DNA of 49,411 nucleotides from assembly GCA_026419775.2 (NCBI GenBank), contig JAOPGA020001042.1, forward strand, positions 1-49,411, in the 5' to 3' direction. Each line of letters opens with the position of its first letter. Position 1 is the first letter of the stretch. The notes under the pieces were generated by a model. That model searched no databases and was not told the origin of the DNA. It saw only the letters and a list, made by a program, of their open reading frames with translations. Below are positions 8,641-21,941 of the stretch, piece by piece. The DNA comes from Acrasis kona. Taxonomy: Eukaryota > Heterolobosea > Eutetramitea > Acrasida > Acrasidae. The position numbers and the translations under genes were made by a program.

Positions 8641-10017
8641 ATGAACCCTTTGAATGACCTACCATCACCACCAAGCTCACCGGGCTCACCAATAAGCCCG
8701 GTTGGGACTCCCATCTTAATCAACGAAAAATATCCCCTCAGCCTTAAGGTTATGAGACTCAAAAAACCAGAATTTGCTGTTTCATTTCCTGTACTATTAG
8801 AAAGTGGTGACTCACTCGGTTCAACAAAAGAAAGTTACAAAACAAACTACCCAGTAAATGACGACAAATTTTATGATCCACGCCACACCAAGGAGGCAGT
8901 CGACTCAAATTTAATAATGGACGGTTTGGGCCTTGTAGATAAATGGGAGCTCCCTAACATTTTTGGAAAAATCTACGTTGGTGAGACATTTTCGTGTTTC
9001 TTGAGCCTCCACAATCTCACCTTTGCATCAACAAAGGGGATAAGTGTAAAAGGAGAGCTACTGACAGGAAACAACGCGAACAATAAAACAGTACTCCTAG
9101 ACGTTACTGACATTAAAGAGATGGCGTCACAATCAAACGCAGACTTTATAATTGAGCATCCATTAAGTCAACCTGGAGATCATACCCTGATCATCACAAT
9201 ATCATATCTGTCACCTTTAGACAACACAATACAAAGCTTCTACAAAGTCTTCAAGTTTCCCGTGGACAACCCACTAGCCATGAACGCAGTCAAGATCTTT
9301 AATTTAAACGAACATGTATTTGTTCATTTGGAACTACAAAATAAAATGGATAAACCTCTTTTTGTTGATGTTGTTCGTTTGGATCCCAGCATAGGTTATG
9401 AACTAACCGACCACTCCACACACAATTCAGGTCCACCACAAGAACAATTGATGCAAGTAGGAGAAATCAGAAGGTTCCTTTACGAATTGGCCGCCCTCAA
9501 GAACAACAACGATCCCGTGACCAACATCACAACGACTGTTTTGGGTATGATTGAACTACAATGGAAAGGTAACATGGGAGACAATGGTATTCTCGTGACA
9601 CATCCCATACAGCACAGAATGGCACCCCGACAAGACGTAGAAGCGCACATGGACGGAACATTAGATGACACCAGCGTATTTGTAGAGAGACCTTTCACAT
9701 TAATGTGCACGTTGACGAACAGATCAGCAAGACAGTGCAATCTAGTAATTACTTACAATAATCAGAAAATGTATCCTCTATGTGCTGATGGAAGTAGCAC
9801 CCAGCATATCGGATTGATTGAGCCTAATACAAGCGTACGTGTTGAAATGCACTTGTTCGCCATGAAGGAGGGATTACATGTATTCGGACCTGGAGTGATA
9901 ATAAAGGACACCACACATAACAAACTATATCCATTAGGAAACTTATCTCAAATTCAAGTAGTTCGTGACAAGGGAAGTAAGGGTATAATACCGATTTTAA
10001 ATGATGTACTTTTTTGA
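8641..10017 (+). CDS. TRAPPC13: TRAPP complex subunit 13
   Basis: An intron-free gene encodes 458 residues. The ATG at 8641 is chosen because the upstream in-frame codon is TTG. After a Pro/Ser-rich leader ('SPPSSPGSPISP'), the protein follows the DUF974/TRAPPC13 plan: two beta-sandwich domains with 'NIFGKIYVGETFSCFLSLHN' near residue 110, 'LSQPGDHTLIITISY' near 180, and 'VFVERPFTLMCTLTNRS' near 345. The animal protein is about 417 residues. TRAPPC13 is an accessory subunit of TRAPPIII, the Rab1 exchange factor for ER-Golgi traffic and autophagy. The gene converges on POLE3 with 11 nt between stops. Confidence 0.92.
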   Translation: MNPLNDLPSPPSSPGSPISPVGTPILINEKYPLSLKVMRLKKPEFAVSFPVLLESGDSLGSTKESYKTNYPVNDDKFYDPRHTKEAVDSNLIMDGLGLVDKWELPNIFGKIYVGETFSCFLSLHNLTFASTKGISVKGELLTGNNANNKTVLLDVTDIKEMASQSNADFIIEHPLSQPGDHTLIITISYLSPLDNTIQSFYKVFKFPVDNPLAMNAVKIFNLNEHVFVHLELQNKMDKPLFVDVVRLDPSIGYELTDHSTHNSGPPQEQLMQVGEIRRFLYELAALKNNNDPVTNITTTVLGMIELQWKGNMGDNGILVTHPIQHRMAPRQDVEAHMDGTLDDTSVFVERPFTLMCTLTNRSARQCNLVITYNNQKMYPLCADGSSTQHIGLIEPNTSVRVEMHLFAMKEGLHVFGPGVIIKDTTHNKLYPLGNLSQIQVVRDKGSKGIIPILNDVLF

Positions 10018-10027
10018 TTAAATGTAT

Positions 10028-10033
10028 TTTATT
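10028..10033 (-). terminator. Poly(A) signal overlapping the POLE3 stop codon
   Basis: On the minus strand the final GAA TAA AAT contains AATAAA, with the stop codon inside the hexamer. Confidence 0.45.
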
Positions 10034-10513
10034 CAGGTTCTGACTCAATTTCAGTTGTATCGTCAGATTTTGATTGGACTTTCTTTTGACCTCTGTTTGC
10101 TTTCTTTTCAGCTTGGTTCTTTCTAAAAACTAATGCACGTTAGAAGAGCAAAAGTAGGAGTTACCTTTTAGTGTTTCTAAAAGTTGTTCTTTGTATTGGG
10201 ACAGTTCGATTTCGTCTATGGCGGCAAGTACATCATCGGCCATCAGAGTAGATCTTTTATTCTTAGAAGCTTGGTCCTGTGCACTATTTAAAATTATTTG
10301 GAATAGGGCAACTAACACTTACGCTGCCGTTAGATACATTATAAATACAACTGCGGCTTTTGAGAAAGCGACCTTGGAGTCGCTCACAAGCAAAACTTCT
10401 TTTGGTAGAGATTTTTTAGCAATCCTGAATACATTGGCTCTTGGTAGGTCGTACTCCTTGTTGCTGTCAGATTTACTTGATTTTGATGGTGTCTCAGAAG
10501 ACCGTGTTGACAT
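10029..10513 (-). CDS. POLE3: DNA polymerase epsilon subunit 3 (histone fold)
   Basis: Three exons join in phase: 10513-10323, 10283-10165 and 10129-10029, giving 136 residues. The introns are 39 and 35 nt. The histone fold is clear: 'DLPRANVFRIAKKSLPKEV' for helix 1, 'SKVAFSKAAVVFIMYLTA' for helix 2, and 'TLMADDVLAAIDEIEL' for helix 3. A short Lys-rich then acidic tail follows, as in POLE3/Dpb4. POLE3 pairs with POLE4 in the polymerase epsilon holoenzyme and also serves in CHRAC-type remodelers and histone handling. Its start codon faces that of the TPR-like gene with only 29 bp between them. Confidence 0.9.
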
Positions 10514-10542
10514 TTCTATTGAATGTGTTGTAAAAATTAACC

Positions 10543-11499
10543 ATGAGCACAAACATGAACCCAACAACCCAGAGGAGATTAAATGTTCTGATGAGACAGC
10601 ATTTATTATCAAAACCACTTTTATTAGCAAACAAAGCCACCACATCTCTTGAACAATCAATCAATCAAGGTTCTAAAACCTCAAACAAAGAAGGAATCAT
10701 AACAGACTCGAACAATAACAAAGACGAACTTGGAGTACAACAAGCTATATCCGAATTAGAAAGTGGGAAAATAAACGTAGACCAGGCACTTGATCGCGCC
10801 ATGGATTTTGTGGAGGGCGGAAGCTACAATACTGCACGCAAAGTTGTCTTCTCTACCACTCCATATTGTGAAAACGACTTACAAACAACCAGAGGTTATC
10901 GAATTATTGGTCTATCCTACTATAAGCATCAAGATTTTAAAAATGCCCTACCTTGGTTCAAAAAAGCGTCACAAGCTTCCACATCCATACAAGATTGGTT
11001 CAATCTAGCAAGTGCAGCCGCTCAAATGGAAGGACAGGAGTACTTGGCAGCGCAAGCGTTTGAACAATTGGAAAAACTTCACACAAATGCCTCCTTCCAA
11101 TCAAAACCTTCATTTTGGAATCATTTGTACTGGTATGTAATATCACTCATGAATGGAGAAAAGTACGCCATGGCCTTCACACAATTAAACCGTTTGAAAT
11201 TAGCTTACAAAAGAGCGCGGTTCACCGATGCTGAGTACTTGGCTGAGATCGGACTTCCATCTTTTGAAGACTTTTTGACCACAAGCCTATTACTGTTCAA
11301 AAGAATTAATAAAATGCATCAAGCGGAGGAATTTTTAAGAGTAATGATTGAACACGTTGACGATACAGGAAAGGTATTTTTTATTTTTAGAAAAATTTTC
11401 ACATTCTTTTAGAAAGTAATTCACAAGTTGATTGAAAGCATGAAGAGCGACAATAATGTAAATACTGATGATGTTATATCGTCTTTTGTTTCTTCTTAG
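10543..11499 (+). CDS. TPR-like repeat protein
   Basis: Exon 1 runs 10543-11373 and exon 2 11413-11499, with a 39-nt intron whose phase and size match its neighbours. The spliced product is 305 residues ending 'DDVISSFVSS'. Without splicing the frame would stop at 11412. The middle contains TPR-type helical pairs: 'GYRIIGLSYYKHQDFKNALP', 'DWFNLASAAAQMEGQEYLAA' and 'HLYWYVISLMNGEKYAMA'. The first 40 residues are basic and polar and could be a targeting leader. I cannot assign the family; an IFT or assembly role is possible but unsupported. Its last 26 coding bases overlap the end of the opposite gene. Confidence 0.7.
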
Positions 11500-12076
11500 A
11501 TTTCTTCTTCTTCTTTTTGTTTACAAGTTGTTCGTTTGGTTTATTTGATGTGTAATGTTGAATGAGGTTATTGGCCTTTTGTGCGGTCGCTCGGTTGTTA
11601 CCTAACTTTTTAGTAAATTTAGCACTTTTACCTTCTTCTTCTTCGTCTTCTGGAACTACTTTTGTATTGTTTTTTCTTTTTTTGCTTGCTGGTTCGGCTA
11701 CGTCTGGTTTGTTCTCCGAATCAGATTCTTCTTGATTTTCTTCATCCTCTCCATAGTCGATCAGCATTCCTTTCCTCTTTTTTCTCTTCTTTGCGTCGTG
11801 TTTGTTGAGTAAAGCATATTTTAGATCTGAATTTATCTTGTCATTCTTGTGTTTTAATTGGTTTTTGACACCAGCTTCTGCAAGTTGGTGTGCATTTACA
11901 CCTGCTCGTCTTTTTCTTGGGTCGCTTTGTTCAAAGAACTTTTTTAGACTCTCTTCATCAGCGTTGTTTTCTTTGAATTCAGTGTCGCCCATCCATCCTT
12001 TAACGATGCTACTCACATCAGGCATCAGCGCTTCGACAACATATGTCTTCTGCTTGTGTGTGTCTTTTTGTGACAT
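11474..12076 (-). CDS. Lysine-rich, probably nucleolar protein
   Basis: A single exon encodes 200 residues from the ATG at 12076; an upstream TTG in frame is not used. The N-terminal 90 residues are mixed-charge and helical, including 'FEQSDPRKRRAGVNAHQLAE'. An acidic stretch near residue 115 ('DYGEDEENQEESDSE') is followed by strongly basic runs ending in 'NKKKKKKSKKKQK'. Alternating acidic and lysine-rich blocks are usual in nucleolar and ribosome-assembly proteins. No specific family is recognised, and nucleolar location is inferred from composition only. The coding ends overlap tail-to-tail with the TPR-like gene by 26 bp. Confidence 0.7.
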   Translation of the reverse strand: MSQKDTHKQKTYVVEALMPDVSSIVKGWMGDTEFKENNADEESLKKFFEQSDPRKRRAGVNAHQLAEAGVKNQLKHKNDKINSDLKYALLNKHDAKKRKKRKGMLIDYGEDEENQEESDSENKPDVAEPASKKRKNNTKVVPEDEEEEGKSAKFTKKLGNNRATAQKANNLIQHYTSNKPNEQLVNKKKKKKSKKKQKTI

Positions 12077-12177
12077 TGTGGCAACTTCAATCTTCAACTT
12101 TGTAACATCATTTCAACATTTTGTCCAAGTTGACACAAGTATACAAGTAACGAAAATAAACAGCAGCGGGAGAATCC

Positions 12178-13492
12178 ATGGACCCTGCTCTTATTGAGCA
12201 ATATCACCAACAAATAAAAGAGCAACAAAATCAATTTAATGATTGCGTATGTGTATTTACAGGAGCATTGGAAGCAGTTTTATCGCTACAAACTCACAAG
12301 GACGTGTTTTTTTATGGATCTCATGATGGACCCGTTCGATCATTCAATCTAAAAAATGGTAGAAGAACTCAAATTCTACGAGGACATACATCATGGGTCA
12401 ATGATATAGTGGTCAGCGAAGATGGAAGTCTGTTATATAGCTGCTCTAGGGATGGCGATGTTCGGTGTTGGGATCTAGACAACGATGGAGAGTGCATAAA
12501 AATATTCAGCTCTCCACAAGTTCCAGTTGTCGGAGACAGGAGAGCGCCTCAAATACCAATGAATTGTATGGCACTAAACAAAGAGGGTAATCTTCTAGCT
12601 AGTGGTGGAACTGATGGAAATGTACTTCTGTGGAACGCCAAGACTGAAAATATACATAAAATATATTCAGGGAACGCTGCATCTATATCAGCAGTTGCGT
12701 TCCGTGGAAATCATCTATATAGCTCTAGCTGGGATTCTTTTGCTAAGGCTGTGGATGTAGAAACTGACGTAGTGATTTCAATGTATAAGCCAAACAATGA
12801 GCCTGTAAAAAGCATGTCTTTATCATCTGAGGATAGAAATATTCTTGTTCTTGGTAGCGGAAATGGCAACATTTATATTTACGATACACGCGTATGTTTT
12901 AATTTGTGAAACTTTTTAACTTTAAATTTTTTAGACCACAGATTTAATTAGAACATTAAAAGGGCACTCTGAGTGTGTGCTGTGTACAAATATTTATAAT
13001 GATTATGTTTTCTCTGGATCAGATGACACTTATTGTATACAATGGGATATGAGAGATAGCAAGGTAGTACATATATACAACGGTCACCAAGATGCTGTAA
13101 GGTGCATCTCGGTGACCGAACAAGGAGATGTATATACAGGATCATACGATCACAGCGTTCGCAGATGGGATATGAATGGAGTATTGAAGTTGTTGGAGGA
13201 AGAAAAAAAGTTGAGTGACCAAATTAAAATACTAGAGGAGCAGTCAAGAGGAGATTCAAAAAGAGGTTCAAGCTCTAGTAAGGCCACTTCTAAAAGGGCT
13301 AGTAGTGCAAGTGGTAGTCGGCCAGGTAGTGGTAAAAAAGTAACTGGCAAGAAATCGCCACCAAAAAAGTCCAAAAGTCCACCAAAGAAAACCAGGCCCG
13401 CAACTGCGAGTGCGAACAAGAGACCAAGTTCGACGACATTAAAAAATAGACCAAGTTCATCGTCTGCGACAAAAAGAACAAATAAAGCTTGA
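12178..13492 (+). CDS. WD40-repeat protein with basic C-terminal tail
   Basis: Exon 1 is 12178-12891 and exon 2 12935-13492, separated by a 43-nt intron (GTATGT...TTTTTAG), giving 423 residues. About seven WD40 blades cover residues 20-330. Examples are 'LRGHTSWVNDIVVSEDG' with 'DVRCWDL', 'LASGGTDGNVLLWNAK', 'LKGHSECVLC' with 'CIQWDMRD', and 'YNGHQDAVRCISVTEQGD' with 'VRRWDM'. A coiled coil (about 335-355) leads to a Ser/Lys/Pro-rich basic tail with 'KKSPPKKSKSPPKK'. It looks like a single-propeller scaffold. Basic Ser-Pro tails often bind microtubules or nucleic acid, but here that is inference. Its stop is 12 nt from the stop of the ArfGAP gene. Confidence 0.85.
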
Positions 13493-13504
13493 AATACAAA
13501 TTTA

Positions 13505-15936
<2,432 letters not shown>

Positions 15937-16146
15937 CTTTTTATTTTGCTTTAAAGTCAGTTTGATTGACGTTGACGGAAATCACTGATGGACACTTTTA
16001 AAAATAAGACAACAAAGGTCTACTTTTGTCAGAGCCCGTGAGGCAAGTCACATTGCGTACGCAGCCTCCTAAGAATGGAATCCATTGGACTGCGCCAACA
16101 TATTGTCAACTCTTGATAATTACAATTTAATTAGCATCGCTTTTTG
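15937..16146. promoter_or_regulatory. Shared divergent promoter region, ArfGAP/CFAP57
   Basis: These 210 bp separate two divergent start codons, so both promoters must lie here. No specific element was identified. Confidence 0.4.
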
Positions 16147-19100
16147 ATGAGCGATGAGAACGATATGTCATCTACCGATGACGCAAACAAAAATGGACAA
16201 GTTTTTGACATTGCAGACCTTCAAGATTCTACAAAACTCAAATATTTTCACTCACTTGGATTCAGAGATTCACAAAAGGTCAGAATCATACAGCACATGG
16301 ATAACGATGAGGAAGTGAGTCAACATGCACACATGTTCCTAACAATAATCTAGATTGTATATCTTGTAGGACATCACGTTGCTCTTTACAACTACGAAAA
16401 AAGAGCACATCGATTCGTATTAAAAAGTCCAAAAACCGCAGAAATATATGGATTCTCAGTGTCCCCGAACAGAAAATACATTGCAATAAGCGAGCGCATC
16501 ATTTCGGAGCCAAAGCCGGAAGGTAGCGGCAAGAAGGAAAAAACCGGTTCGGAAAAGAAGGAAGTCGAAACCTCGCCACCGGATGTGATTCAAATATCCA
16601 TTTATAATTTCAAAACCGCTGCACGAAGTCGAACGCTTAATTTCCCCAGCGCCATGACCAGTCAAATCTTGACCATGGACTTTTCAAAAGAGGGTAAATA
16701 CTTATCCGCAGTCACATCCGAACCAGACAGCACCATCTACATGTGGAGATTAGAACAATCAAAAAAAATCGCCACAAAAAAAATCACATTTCCAATCGTT
16801 CAACTCTCCATGAATCCCTATTCCTACTGGCAACTGGCCACGACCGGTCCAGAATGCATTAAAATCTTCCGGTACACCGAAGGAGAATTAAAATACTTTG
16901 ATCCCGTACAAGACAGCAACAAGTACACGTACATGTGTCACGCATGGTTTGCCGAAAACAAATTAGTCGTGGGAACTGGTCAAGGTCACATTCTAGTGGT
17001 AGACGGCCAGCAAGTGGTCAAGGAAATAACAAATGCTCATCCCGGTGGCTACGGCATTCTCTGCATAGAAGCAGTCCACAGAGGTTTCATATGTGCCGGA
17101 GACGGCGGTTACTTTAGCGTGTTCGAACGCACCTACGACTCCGAACACTTTAATCACTACCGTAAGTTTCGCACCCACGAGCGAACAAAAATATTGGATT
17201 TGTGCATATCGAAGAGAGAAGACCATGTGATTTGTTGTTATGAAAACAACCAACTATCTCACTTCTCGTTAGCCAACGTTGACATTTTGAAGGAGAACGA
17301 AAACAATTTTACATTGTTGCCGTTGGGTTTTCATGGCGATTTGGTAACCGGTATGGATATATGCATACAAAAATCGATCATTGCCACTTGTGGTAGCGAT
17401 CGTACCATCAGGATATGGAATTACATGAAACGTAGCGTGGAGTTGTATAAGGAATTCGTTGACGATCAAATCTATAGTATATCTTTGCATCCTACTGGTA
17501 ATCGAATGTTGGTTGGATTTCGATACAAGTTGATCTTGTTCGACATTTTGGTCGATTCGTTGCACGAGAGCTGTAGTTGGCAAATCAAGAGTTGTAAACT
17601 GGTCAAGTTTTCAAACTGTGGAGATCGATTCGCTGCAGTCAGCGTCACTTCCATTTTGATTTTATCTACTTATAACTTTCAAGTGTTGGTCACGTTGCGC
17701 GGACATAGTGGTATGGTGCGTTCGTTGTATTGGAGCGAAGACGATCGTAAGATGGTGAGCGCTGGTTACGAAGGCACTGTTTACGAATGGAAGTTAGATG
17801 AAGATAAGAAGCGAGTGCACGAGAATATAGTAAAGACTTGCGCATTTCGGTATCTGGTGCACGATGATTCTACGGGAATCACTGCAGCCATAGGTAACGA
17901 TAAAAAGATATGGACGTTCAAAGAGAGCGCGCTGGAAGTGGAAATACCCACAAAAGAAGATTTGCAAGTATTGAGTTTGAGTCGATCGTCTAGCACTCTA
18001 TTCGTGGGCACTGGCGACGGTAAGTTACTATTATACAGATGGCCGCCCAATGATTTTCATTACCGCGAGTATCACATACACACTGGTCCAGTGGTAGCGC
18101 TCATGTTATCCTACGAAGAACGATTCTTGTTCAGCGTGGGTGCAGATGGTAGTTTGTTCATGTTGGAGTTGGATAGTCTGGTCGACGGTCGTCGCATCAT
18201 TCGAAAGAGCTTTGATTTTGAAGCATGCGAAGATGTTTATTACTCATTAAAGACTCAACAAGAGGAACGCGAAGTGTTGGTCAGAGAGTTGGAGCTCAAG
18301 CTGACTCAAATACAAAACGAATACGAAAGGAAATTACAAATACGTAACGAACAACACGAATCGGAAATGAGAAGAGTCAAAGATCAACTCACAGAAGAGA
18401 TCAAGTTGACAAAGGATAAAATACATTTGAACAAACAAACGGCCAGCGAACAAGAAGCTCATTGGAAAGAAAGAGAGGCACAAATGGAAGCTCAGCACTT
18501 TAAAGCAGCAGAGGCCATTCAATTCGCATTCGATAAATCTCTTCAGGAGCTTCAACACAAGTATCAAAAAATGTTGGACGAGAAGGATAACGCGCTCAGC
18601 GACTATACCGATCTGCTGGTCAAATTGCACAAGGACCACAACATACAACAAGAGATGAGCAAGTACGAAAAGGAACAAGTCAAAATTGATTTGGCTCATC
18701 AATTGACTTCGCTAAAGAATGATTTATTGGACATGAAGAAGCAATACGACACCAACACCAAAATGAGAGAAGAGGATTTCGTGAAGGAATCGGAAATTAT
18801 AGCGAGCAAGCTCAACGAAAGAATCGACAAACAAAAAAACATCATCGATGCCGAGAGAGGCATGGCTGCATTACAGACAGCCAAAGTAGAGGACAAGGAG
18901 AAACAAATAAGAGATCGAAAGAGAGAAGTGATCAAATTACAAGATGACATCAAGTCGCTTCAAAAACAAAGAGATGAAGATAGAACGGTGATCGATTCGC
19001 TTAATAAAGAATTGGCAGCTAGACAAGACACGATAGCCATAAGCGAGAAGAAGTTAAGCGAATACGATAAGCAAGCAACGGAGCTAGAGAGCATTCGTTA

Positions 19101-20247
19101 CGTTCTGACTTACAAGTACAAACAATTGAGCGAGGTGGTCACTCCCAAAGACGAACTCATCAAGGAAATGAGAGAGAATTTGAAGGGAACGGATTTGGAG
19201 TTACAAAGAGTCAGAGTGGAGACCGAGAACTTACATTCCCACATTGTGGCAAAGAACGAAAAAATTGATTTGTTACAAAAACACGTCAATAAGAACAAAC
19301 AAATTGCAGACGACAAACATCGTCTCATCAATTCTCTATTGAGAGAGATTGGAGAGTTGGCTGGCACCGGCGATCCAAAGTTGACCAATATGCAATTGAA
19401 GCGATTGGTTACAAAATATAGTGCATTCCTGTACAAGAGCATAGAGGCGGAGAAGACGGATAAAGATAAGGACACTCTACAAGAATTCGAGAGACAAAGA
19501 GATTTCATGGAACAAAGTATGAGCGGAATGAAAAAGACAATGAGTCACAAGGAAATACATTTGAAGGCTGATTTGGGAAGAAAGAACAACGAGAATTCGG
19601 TTCTCGTAGAGGAGGTGAATCAATTGAGAAAGGAACAAAAAAAACACAAACAGAGAATTTTATCTCTGGAGGGTCAACTCAAGAATGCATTGTATGGCGG
19701 TCAAACAGAACTTGCTGCCATTGTATCGCCTAATAGCGAAGATGAACTGGAGAGTAACATCAAGACACCAAGTAAATTAACAAAGAAGAGATTTAGCTCG
19801 GCATCTATATCAAGACCAATATCAAGTGGATCCGTAGCGACGTTAGGTAGAATTCGGACGCCAGACTCTTATTTCTCTCATTCAAGTGCCTCTTCAAGTA
19901 GGGGCACCAATAGAGGCAAATTAGTTATTGGTTCTACGACTGCAACGATTGAGCCGAGACCTGATAATGGCTTCATTGTTAATAAGGATAGAGACATACC
20001 GAGTAGTTTGGATAGGACCAAGGTTGCGGAGTTTGTTGCTACTTTGGATAAGAATACAAAGAAGTTTGAAGAACAGCAGGAGCAGATTGGTAAATTGAAG
20101 GATTATGTACAGCATCTATTAAAGAGCACAACAAACGTAGATCCTCTTGAGAGTGATGCTTTGAGTGGCCAGACTACTAACAGATCTTTTAAAAAGTGGT
20201 TAAAATATTTGGCAGCAACAGCCTCACATCGAGGGTTGAACATGTAA
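16147..20247 (+). CDS. CFAP57: Cilia- and flagella-associated protein 57 (WD40 plus coiled coil)
   Basis: Exon 1 (16147-16314) and exon 2 (16354-20247) join through a 39-nt intron, giving 1353 residues; animal CFAP57/WDR65 is about 1250. Residues about 55-680 form WD40 propellers: 'VSPNRKYIAIS', 'IATCGSDRTIRIWNY', 'LRGHSGMVRSLYWSED', 'SAGYEGTVYEW', and 'HIHTGPVVALMLSYEERFLF' at the last blade. Residues about 690-1170 are an almost continuous coiled coil rich in Glu, Lys and Gln. A Ser-rich tail follows. In Chlamydomonas FAP57 lies on the doublet microtubule near the inner dynein arm I1 and helps dock a subset of inner arms. It is the clearest sign that the organism makes motile flagella. Confidence 0.93.
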
Positions 20248-20421
20248 TAATAAAAGTATTCTTAAATAATAATACCATTCTTTGCTATTTGGATAGTTAT
20301 TCTAAAATTATTAAGGAGTACTTATATGAACATTCCATTAGAACAATACTAATAATAGCTTTTACTTGCTTTTGTATTAAAATCAGTTGGATCAACTTTA
20401 ATCAAAAAATCTAAAACAACC

Positions 20422-20691
20422 ATGATTGCAGGAGGACTAACACCTGTCAGCCCAAACAGCGCAGAGGTAAGGGAAGTGGCATTATTTGCTGTAGATATGC
20501 TTAATATGAAAAGCAACGCAATATACCCACACACCCTCGTTCACGTCAAAGATTCCAGCACACAAGTTGTTCAAGGAGTAAATTATTACCTAACTCTTAT
20601 TATTGGAGGCTCTCCAAACGGTAATAAAGAGAATAAGGTTGTTGTATGGAAGAAGCTAAACGGAGAAATGGAACTAATGAGCCACAGATAA
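20422..20691 (+). CDS. Cystatin (stefin-type cysteine protease inhibitor)
   Basis: A short intron-free gene encodes 89 residues, the length of type-1 cystatins (stefins). The N-terminal 'AGGLTPVSPN' contains the conserved Gly pair. Residues about 13-30 give the helix ('AEVREVALFAVDMLN'). The first inhibitory hairpin is QVVQG, matching QxVxG, followed by the strand 'NYYLTLIIGG' and then 'VVVWKKLNGE'. No signal peptide is present, so cytosolic control of papain-like cathepsins is expected. The second hairpin Pro-Trp of secreted cystatins is absent, as in many stefins. Confidence 0.85.
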   Translation: MIAGGLTPVSPNSAEVREVALFAVDMLNMKSNAIYPHTLVHVKDSSTQVVQGVNYYLTLIIGGSPNGNKENKVVVWKKLNGEMELMSHR

Positions 20692-20927
20692 ATTTATGTA
20701 CATTATGATAAATTAGTGTTTAATATCGTTATGAATAAGGTGATTATACTTTTCCCCACACTAGGGTATATTTTGTCAAAGGTTTATTTTAAAGGATTTT
20801 TATTTCTGAAGTTATGATGTGCTGGTTTAGTTTGACTGCGACTAAAATAAAAGTTACACATGCACAGCTGGTCGAAAGGATTAAATCGAGCACAATGGAT
20901 TGAGACGCTCAATTACAATAAATGTGT

Positions 20928-21941
20928 TTATTCTAGTTTAATCTCTTGAGAAGTTGATTTTGTTTCTTCTGCAAATTGAACTTTCTTGTTCTTTTTTGCT
21001 TCCTCGTCCAATCTGATCTTTTCTTCCAACTTTTTCTTCTCCTCCTCTTGCTTTATCCTTTGTTCCTCTTCCTTTGCTTTTCTTTGTTTAAATCCTTCGT
21101 GAGCTTGTTGAATGAACTTTTCAGTAAACTTGAACCACACTTGAGTGGAGAAAAAGTCCAATGAAGATTTCGTGAAATGTAAAGTGTTGACGTTGACTAC
21201 TTCAATGTTTTCCTCTACGTGATTATTTATCCACGAATTTGCTTGATTTTGTGATTTCGAACAACATCCTCTTACATCGCCCAATTTAGCGTCGAGTAAG
21301 GTCACCACATCAAAATCTTTGTGATAAAGGGACTTTGGCGTCAACTTTTGCTCCACTACAATGTTTTGTAATTCAACAACATCTGTGGTTGGTCCTGGCT
21401 TGACGATTGAGAAATCAAGCTTAGCAACTGTCTCTCTGTGGTTTCCGAAAAGAGATAAAGTGAAGGAGTGATATAGATCTGGTTCTTTGACGTCATTCAA
21501 GCTAAAGTATCCAACTCCAATTTCTTCAAAAATGGAGTTTATACCAACGTAAGAAAGGACCGTGTTTAAGTAGTTTTGTTGTGGGGCTTCTGCAGGCCTA
21601 ATTGTCTGTACAAGTGGTTTCTGGCCAACCTGCCTTACTTGATCCTCACCGTGTAAACTCGCGGTAACAGTAAAGCCTGCCATGTGCTCAATTTTTGGGA
21701 GAGGAATCTTAAAGTCATTAAAGGCGCATGATCCTTGTCTGATAGCAAATTGAAAAGTAATGGGCTTTTCCAGATTGATATTGTTTAGGTTTGCATCTTT
21801 AGGTTGCAAGTCAAGCTTAACCTGGTATTGTTGAGGCGGAGTATTGGGATCTAGTCTTGGAGTTATAATGCCATATATACCCTTGGCGCTTATGAGTATT
21901 GTATTGGAAGTTAGCGAAGCATTCGACGTGGTCTGTCCCAT
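20928..21941 (-). CDS. Unknown protein with N-myristoylation-type start and charged tail
   Basis: A single exon encodes 337 residues. The start MGQTTSNAS has Gly2 and Ser6, which fits an N-myristoylation signal. Residues about 15-110 and 140-200 look beta-rich ('YQVKLDLQPKDANLNN', 'YHSFTLSLFGNHRETVAKLD') and could be C2-like, but no calcium-binding Asp cluster is evident, so this is weak. A 'GCCSKS' pair of cysteines lies near residue 227. The last 65 residues are a Glu/Lys-rich single helix ('KAKEEEQRIKQEEEKKKLEE'). A lipid-anchored membrane or cytoskeletal protein is the simplest inference. No family name is assigned. Confidence 0.75.
   Translation of the reverse strand: MGQTTSNASLTSNTILISAKGIYGIITPRLDPNTPPQQYQVKLDLQPKDANLNNINLEKPITFQFAIRQGSCAFNDFKIPLPKIEHMAGFTVTASLHGEDQVRQVGQKPLVQTIRPAEAPQQNYLNTVLSYVGINSIFEEIGVGYFSLNDVKEPDLYHSFTLSLFGNHRETVAKLDFSIVKPGPTTDVVELQNIVVEQKLTPKSLYHKDFDVVTLLDAKLGDVRGCCSKSQNQANSWINNHVEENIEVVNVNTLHFTKSSLDFFSTQVWFKFTEKFIQQAHEGFKQRKAKEEEQRIKQEEEKKKLEEKIRLDEEAKKNKKVQFAEETKSTSQEIKLE

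Noticed and set aside
10319-10660. N-terminal extension of POLE3 beyond 10513
   Set aside because: The added residues have no histone-fold match, and the ATG at 10513 gives a normal-length POLE3.
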